Assembly: GCF_900106855.1 (NCBI RefSeq)
Contig: NZ_FNWI01000004.1
Span: forward strand, 2,215,304 to 2,279,303
Reading direction: 5' to 3'
From: Varibaculum massiliense
GTDB taxonomy: Bacteria > Actinomycetota > Actinomycetes > Actinomycetales > Actinomycetaceae
Length of the DNA stretch: 64,000 bases
How positions within the stretch are numbered: position 1 is the stretch's first letter; each line of letters begins with the position of its first letter. Under the pieces are notes generated by a model. The model was not told the origin of the DNA. It did no database searches and saw nothing but the letters and a program-made list of their open reading frames with translations. Of this stretch, positions 61,020 through 64,000 are shown in pieces. The translations under genes and the position numbers were made by a program.

Positions 61020-64000
61020 CGCAGCACCGCGAAACATACCAACGAGTAGTCGTTGAAGCCCATGACGGTGCCGCTGCCGACCTCTCCCAGGCTGAACAGG
61101 CTCTCGATGCCTTTGTCCTGCTGCGTTCCGGTGATGGCCGCAACGACATCGTCAAGCAGGTCGGTGTAGGCGTCCATCCTCGTCCCGTCGCGGGTCTCGC
61201 GGTTGAACTCGCGGCACAGCTTAGCGATGGGCTCGGGATGCCCAGAGCAGACGGCGCGCATGATGTCGAGCGCCGGCTTGGGCTGGGTGTGCTTCGTCAT
61301 GACCTCGCCGTCGGCCGACACGTACACCACGTAGTACGGGAAGACAGGGTTCGTGTCCCTGGGATCGTTGCCCTCGTCGTTCTGCTTGAGGCAGAAGACC
61401 ACGCCTGGCTTCACGTCGCTGCGAAGCTCGTCGGGGATGGGGGCCACGGCGTGCAGTCCCGCCGGCGAGTTCTCCAACGCGCCGGGATGCTCCTTGGCGT
61501 AGCGCTGGAGCTCCACGCGGAAGTCGTCGAAGGCGAAATCCGTGATCGAGATGCCGCCCGAGATGTCCTCGAGGTCGAGCACCTCGCTCTTGAGCTGCTG
61601 GAGCTGCCGGCGACGGTACTTGAGGTCGTTCATCTCTCCATTGCCCTTGGCCTCCAGCACGTTCTCCTCGCCGGTTGCCGACGCGTCGAGCAGCGCCATG
61701 CGCCCCTTCACGCGGCCCTCGAGCTGGATGTACTCGTCGAGCGCGATGTCCGGCCAGAAGTTGACCAGCTGGATCTGGGAGTTCTTCGATCCCAGGCGGT
61801 CGATGCGGCCGAAGCGCTGGATGATACGCACGGGGTTCCAGTGGATGTCGTAGTTCACCAGGCAGTCGCAGTCCTGCAGGTTCTGGCCCTCGGAGATGCA
61901 GTCCGTCGCGAAGACGACGTCGATCTCGCCGAGCTCCCGCTGGCTCTCCGGCAGCTCCTTTGAGACGGGAGAGAACCTCGCGAGGATGTTCTCGAAGGTG
62001 GTCCTGGGAAGCTTCAGCGAGTAGGTCCGGTTGGAGCTGCCCGCCACCTCGGCGCACTCGATTCCGAGCTCGCGCTTCAGCCAGGGCGCCAGCTGCTCGA
62101 AAAGGTACGCCGTCGTGTCGGCGAACGCGCTGAACACCAGCACCTTGCGGTTGCCGGGGTTGTACGGCTCGCTGACCTTGCCCGCGATGAAGTCGCGCAG
62201 CTTCACGAGCTTGGCGTCGCGCTCGGGCGTCACCGCGTCGGCATAGGTTAGCAGGGCCCGGAGCACCTGGATGTCGAAGTCGAGGTCCTGGCCCAGGCGC
62301 AGGGCGTCGACGTCTCGCAGGTCGACTCGCACCTTGCCGCCGGCCTCGAACTCCTCGGCATCGTCGTCGTCGAACCCGTCCTCGAGGCCCTCGGTGCCGT
62401 AGGCGACCCCCGACGCGTCGGCGTCGAGCCTCGCGCGCAGGTCGACGCAGCCGTCGAGGATTCGTCGCAGCGTGATGCGGAAGCTGTTCACGGAGGACTC
62501 CATGCGCTTGAGGACGTTGACGCGCATGAGGTTGGCCACCGCCGTCGTGCGGTGGACCTGGCTCTCGAAGTCCTTGCCCCACGTGTCCCCGTAGCGGTCC
62601 TCGTACTTGCGGCGCTGGTCGGCGCGCACGTAGGAGAGCACCTGGTACTGGGCGAACGTGAGCTGGGCGATCATGTCGTTGAGCACGGCAATCGGCGGCA
62701 GCTCGCCTTCTAGGTCAATGGGCGTCTGAAACGACAGGGGCGGCCGGCGCGCCGGGAAGGTACCGCTCGCGGCGCCGTAGTACTTCGTGATGTGCTTGCG
62801 GCTGCGCGCGATGGTCAGCACGTCGAGCAGCTTGAAGTAGTCGGCGTTCACCGCGTTCACGAAGCTCTCGGTCGTGCGCTCGGAGTCGGAGAGCTTGCTC
62901 CACTCGTTGAACCTCTGCTGGGCGACGCGCGTCACGTGGGTGATCGACGGGATGCCATCGGTATCGGCGAGGTACGCGTCGTCTCCCTCGGTGATGAGCT
63001 CGATCTGGTTTCGCAGGTCGAGCAGGCGGTTGTTCACCGGGGTGGCAGAGAGCATGAGCACCTTCGTGCGCTGGCCCGACTTGATGACGTCCTCGATGAG
63101 GCGCGTGTAGCGGTCGGTCTTGTCCGCGTCGGTGCTCTTGTTCCTGAAGTTGTGGCTCTCGTCGATGACGAGGAGGTCGAAGTGGCCCCAGCGCAGGTGC
63201 TCGAGGTCCACCTCGCCGCTCATGCCGTGGTAGCGCGACAGGTCGGTGTGGTTGAGCACCGTGTAGCTGAAGCGGTCGTCGGCCAGCGGGTTGCGGTCGT
63301 CGTTGTCCTGCGTCCACAGGGTCCAGTTGTCCCGCAGGCGCTTCGGGCACAGCACGAGGATGCGGTCGTTGCGCTCCTGGTAGTACTTCATGACGGCGAG
63401 CGCCTCGTAGGTCTTGCCCAGGCCCACCGAGTCGGCGATGATGCAGCCCTTGTACTTCTCCAGCTTGCGGATGGCGCCCACGACGGCGTCCTTCTGGAAG
63501 TCGTAGAGCTTGCTCCAGACCACGGACTCCTCGAACTTGAGGCCGGGGCGGATGCCGTTGTCCTCGTCGTCCTCCATGAAGTCGCGGAACAGGTGGTACA
63601 GGGTCAGGAAATAGATGAACTCGGGCGGGTTCTCGCGGTAGAGCGTCTCGACCTGGGCGGCCACCTGCGCGGTGACCTCCTCGACCATGGCAGGGTTGTC
63701 CCAGACCGACTCGAACATCATCTTGAGGCCGACGGCCTCGGTCGCGTTCTCGAAATGGCTCACGCAGGTCACGGTTCCCGGACGGCGCTCGTAGCCGAGG
63801 CCCTCCTGCGTGAAGTTCGCGGCGGCGCCCATGAAGGCGTGGTCGTCGCCGGATGGGTTCTCCACCACGTAGGTGCCGCCCGGCTGAATGGCGCCGGACG
63901 TCTTGGCGGACTTGAAGACGCCCTTCTCGCGGATCCACTCGGCGCATTCGCGGGCGAGCGCGCGTTGGTTTAGGTTGTTGCGCAGCGTGAGCTCGAGCCC
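61016..64000 (-). CDS. PLD-like/SNF2-type helicase, 5' end off window
   Basis: The frame is open to the window edge, so the N-terminus is missing; 994 residues are visible. The first ~100 (LARECAEWIREKGVFKSAKTSG, HAFMGAAANFTQEGLGYE) look like the end of a phospholipase D-like module. The helicase core has ADSVGLGKTYEALAVMKYYQ (Walker A), LLVIDESHNFRNKST (DESH), MLSATPVNNRLLDLRNQIELI, VFATDCISEGQNLQDCDCLVNYDIHWNP and QRFGRIDRLGSKN (motif VI). It resembles HepA/RapA-like DNA translocases of defence islands. Its stop overlaps the DUF4391 start. It is probably the first gene of the operon seen here. Confidence 0.88.
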   Translation of the reverse strand, partial: GLELTLRNNLNQRALARECAEWIREKGVFKSAKTSGAIQPGGTYVVENPSGDDHAFMGAAANFTQEGLGYERRPGTVTCVSHFENATEAVGLKMMFESVWDNPAMVEEVTAQVAAQVETLYRENPPEFIYFLTLYHLFRDFMEDDEDNGIRPGLKFEESVVWSKLYDFQKDAVVGAIRKLEKYKGCIIADSVGLGKTYEALAVMKYYQERNDRILVLCPKRLRDNWTLWTQDNDDRNPLADDRFSYTVLNHTDLSRYHGMSGEVDLEHLRWGHFDLLVIDESHNFRNKSTDADKTDRYTRLIEDVIKSGQRTKVLMLSATPVNNRLLDLRNQIELITEGDDAYLADTDGIPSITHVTRVAQQRFNEWSKLSDSERTTESFVNAVNADYFKLLDVLTIARSRKHITKYYGAASGTFPARRPPLSFQTPIDLEGELPPIAVLNDMIAQLTFAQYQVLSYVRADQRRKYEDRYGDTWGKDFESQVHRTTAVANLMRVNVLKRMESSVNSFRITLRRILDGCVDLRARLDADASGVAYGTEGLEDGFDDDDAEEFEAGGKVRVDLRDVDALRLGQDLDFDIQVLRALLTYADAVTPERDAKLVKLRDFIAGKVSEPYNPGNRKVLVFSAFADTTAYLFEQLAPWLKRELGIECAEVAGSSNRTYSLKLPRTTFENILARFSPVSKELPESQRELGEIDVVFATDCISEGQNLQDCDCLVNYDIHWNPVRIIQRFGRIDRLGSKNSQIQLVNFWPDIALDEYIQLEGRVKGRMALLDASATGEENVLEAKGNGEMNDLKYRRRQLQQLKSEVLDLEDISGGISITDFAFDDFRVELQRYAKEHPGALENSPAGLHAVAPIPDELRSDVKPGVVFCLKQNDEGNDPRDTNPVFPYYVVYVSADGEVMTKHTQPKPALDIMRAVCSGHPEPIAKLCREFNRETRDGTRMDAYTDLLDDVVAAITGTQQDKGIESLFSLGEVGSGTVMGFNDYSLVCFAVLR

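Larger units (their letters stand above)
45245..64000. mobile_element. Integrated genomic island (left part), inserted at the guaA 3' end
   Basis: Immediately after guaA the sequence changes to GC-rich, GCC/GAC/CTC-heavy codon use and to phage/plasmid-type functions: XRE regulator, excisionase-like protein, tyrosine integrase, MobC-like protein, then a defence operon. The tet(W) segment inside it has a third, AT-richer composition. Integration at the 3' end of guaA is known for many islands. The right end and any direct repeat lie beyond the window, so element type (prophage-like, mobilisable island) cannot be settled; no capsid, relaxase or conjugation genes are visible here. Confidence 0.8.

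Noticed and set aside
61221..63973. Long frames (393, 410, 453 codons) over the helicase
   Set aside because: Arg/Gly/Pro/Leu-biased products in alternative frames of a gene with clear helicase motifs; shadows.
45245..64000. CRISPR array or tRNA attachment site
   Set aside because: No regularly spaced repeats with unique spacers and no tRNA-like cloverleaf were seen; the TTACTCCC repeats are short, irregularly spaced and in both orientations.

Overview
The window comes from an actinomycete (Actinomycetota) chromosome of moderate GC, most likely family Actinomycetaceae. The evidence is a 24-residue bL37 ribosomal protein gene, a fused 2-oxoglutarate decarboxylase/dehydrogenase (Kgd), an ECF sigma with a zinc anti-sigma (SigH/RsrA type), DUF3117, an MgtE_N-CBS/DUF1003 pair and a 7Fe ferredoxin next to dapC. 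A Varibaculum- or Mobiluncus-like genus would fit, but that is a guess.

Positions 1-45244 are ordinary chromosome. In order they hold a partial metY with a structured leader; a membrane hypothetical; BrkB; a DeoR regulator; mannose-1-phosphate guanylyltransferase with a BMP-type lipoprotein; DUF3117; a LOG-family protein; an O-methyltransferase; an Mrp ATPase; DUF1003 with MgtE_N-CBS; typA; ferredoxin; dapC; citrate synthase; VKOR; an MntR/DtxR regulator; sbcDC; aroD-hisN; rsgA-aroA-DoxX; sigH-rsrA-bL37; kgd; two CNNM/CBS proteins; an M23 peptidase; GDPD; rpiB; an ABC-like pair whose ATPase has lost its catalytic motifs; ackA-pta; and guaA.

Positions 45245-64000 and beyond are a GC-richer integrated element joined to the 3' end of guaA. 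Its left end has a noncoding stretch with seven copies of an 8-9 bp motif (TTACTCCC / GGGAGTAA), an XRE regulator, a divergent control region with three GTAC-N6-GTAC sites, an excisionase-like protein, a tyrosine integrase and a MobC-like protein. The cargo is a minus-strand defence operon, read right to left: PLD/SNF2-type helicase (runs off the window), DUF4391, an unrecognised 264-aa protein, type III Mod, type III Res, DUF4238, a small ORF, and a GmrSD-like DUF262/DUF1524 nuclease. Most junctions overlap or are one base apart, so the genes look translationally coupled.

Two lesions mark this island. The mod gene is split by about 3.5 kb carrying tet(W), its attenuator leader, a truncated HTH gene and the C-terminal piece of a large serine recombinase; motif IV and motif I of the methyltransferase now lie on opposite sides of the insert. 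The GmrSD-like gene is cut by a single in-frame amber codon. The likely history is capture of a defence island at guaA, followed by insertion of the tetracycline-resistance segment, which probably silenced the modification arm.
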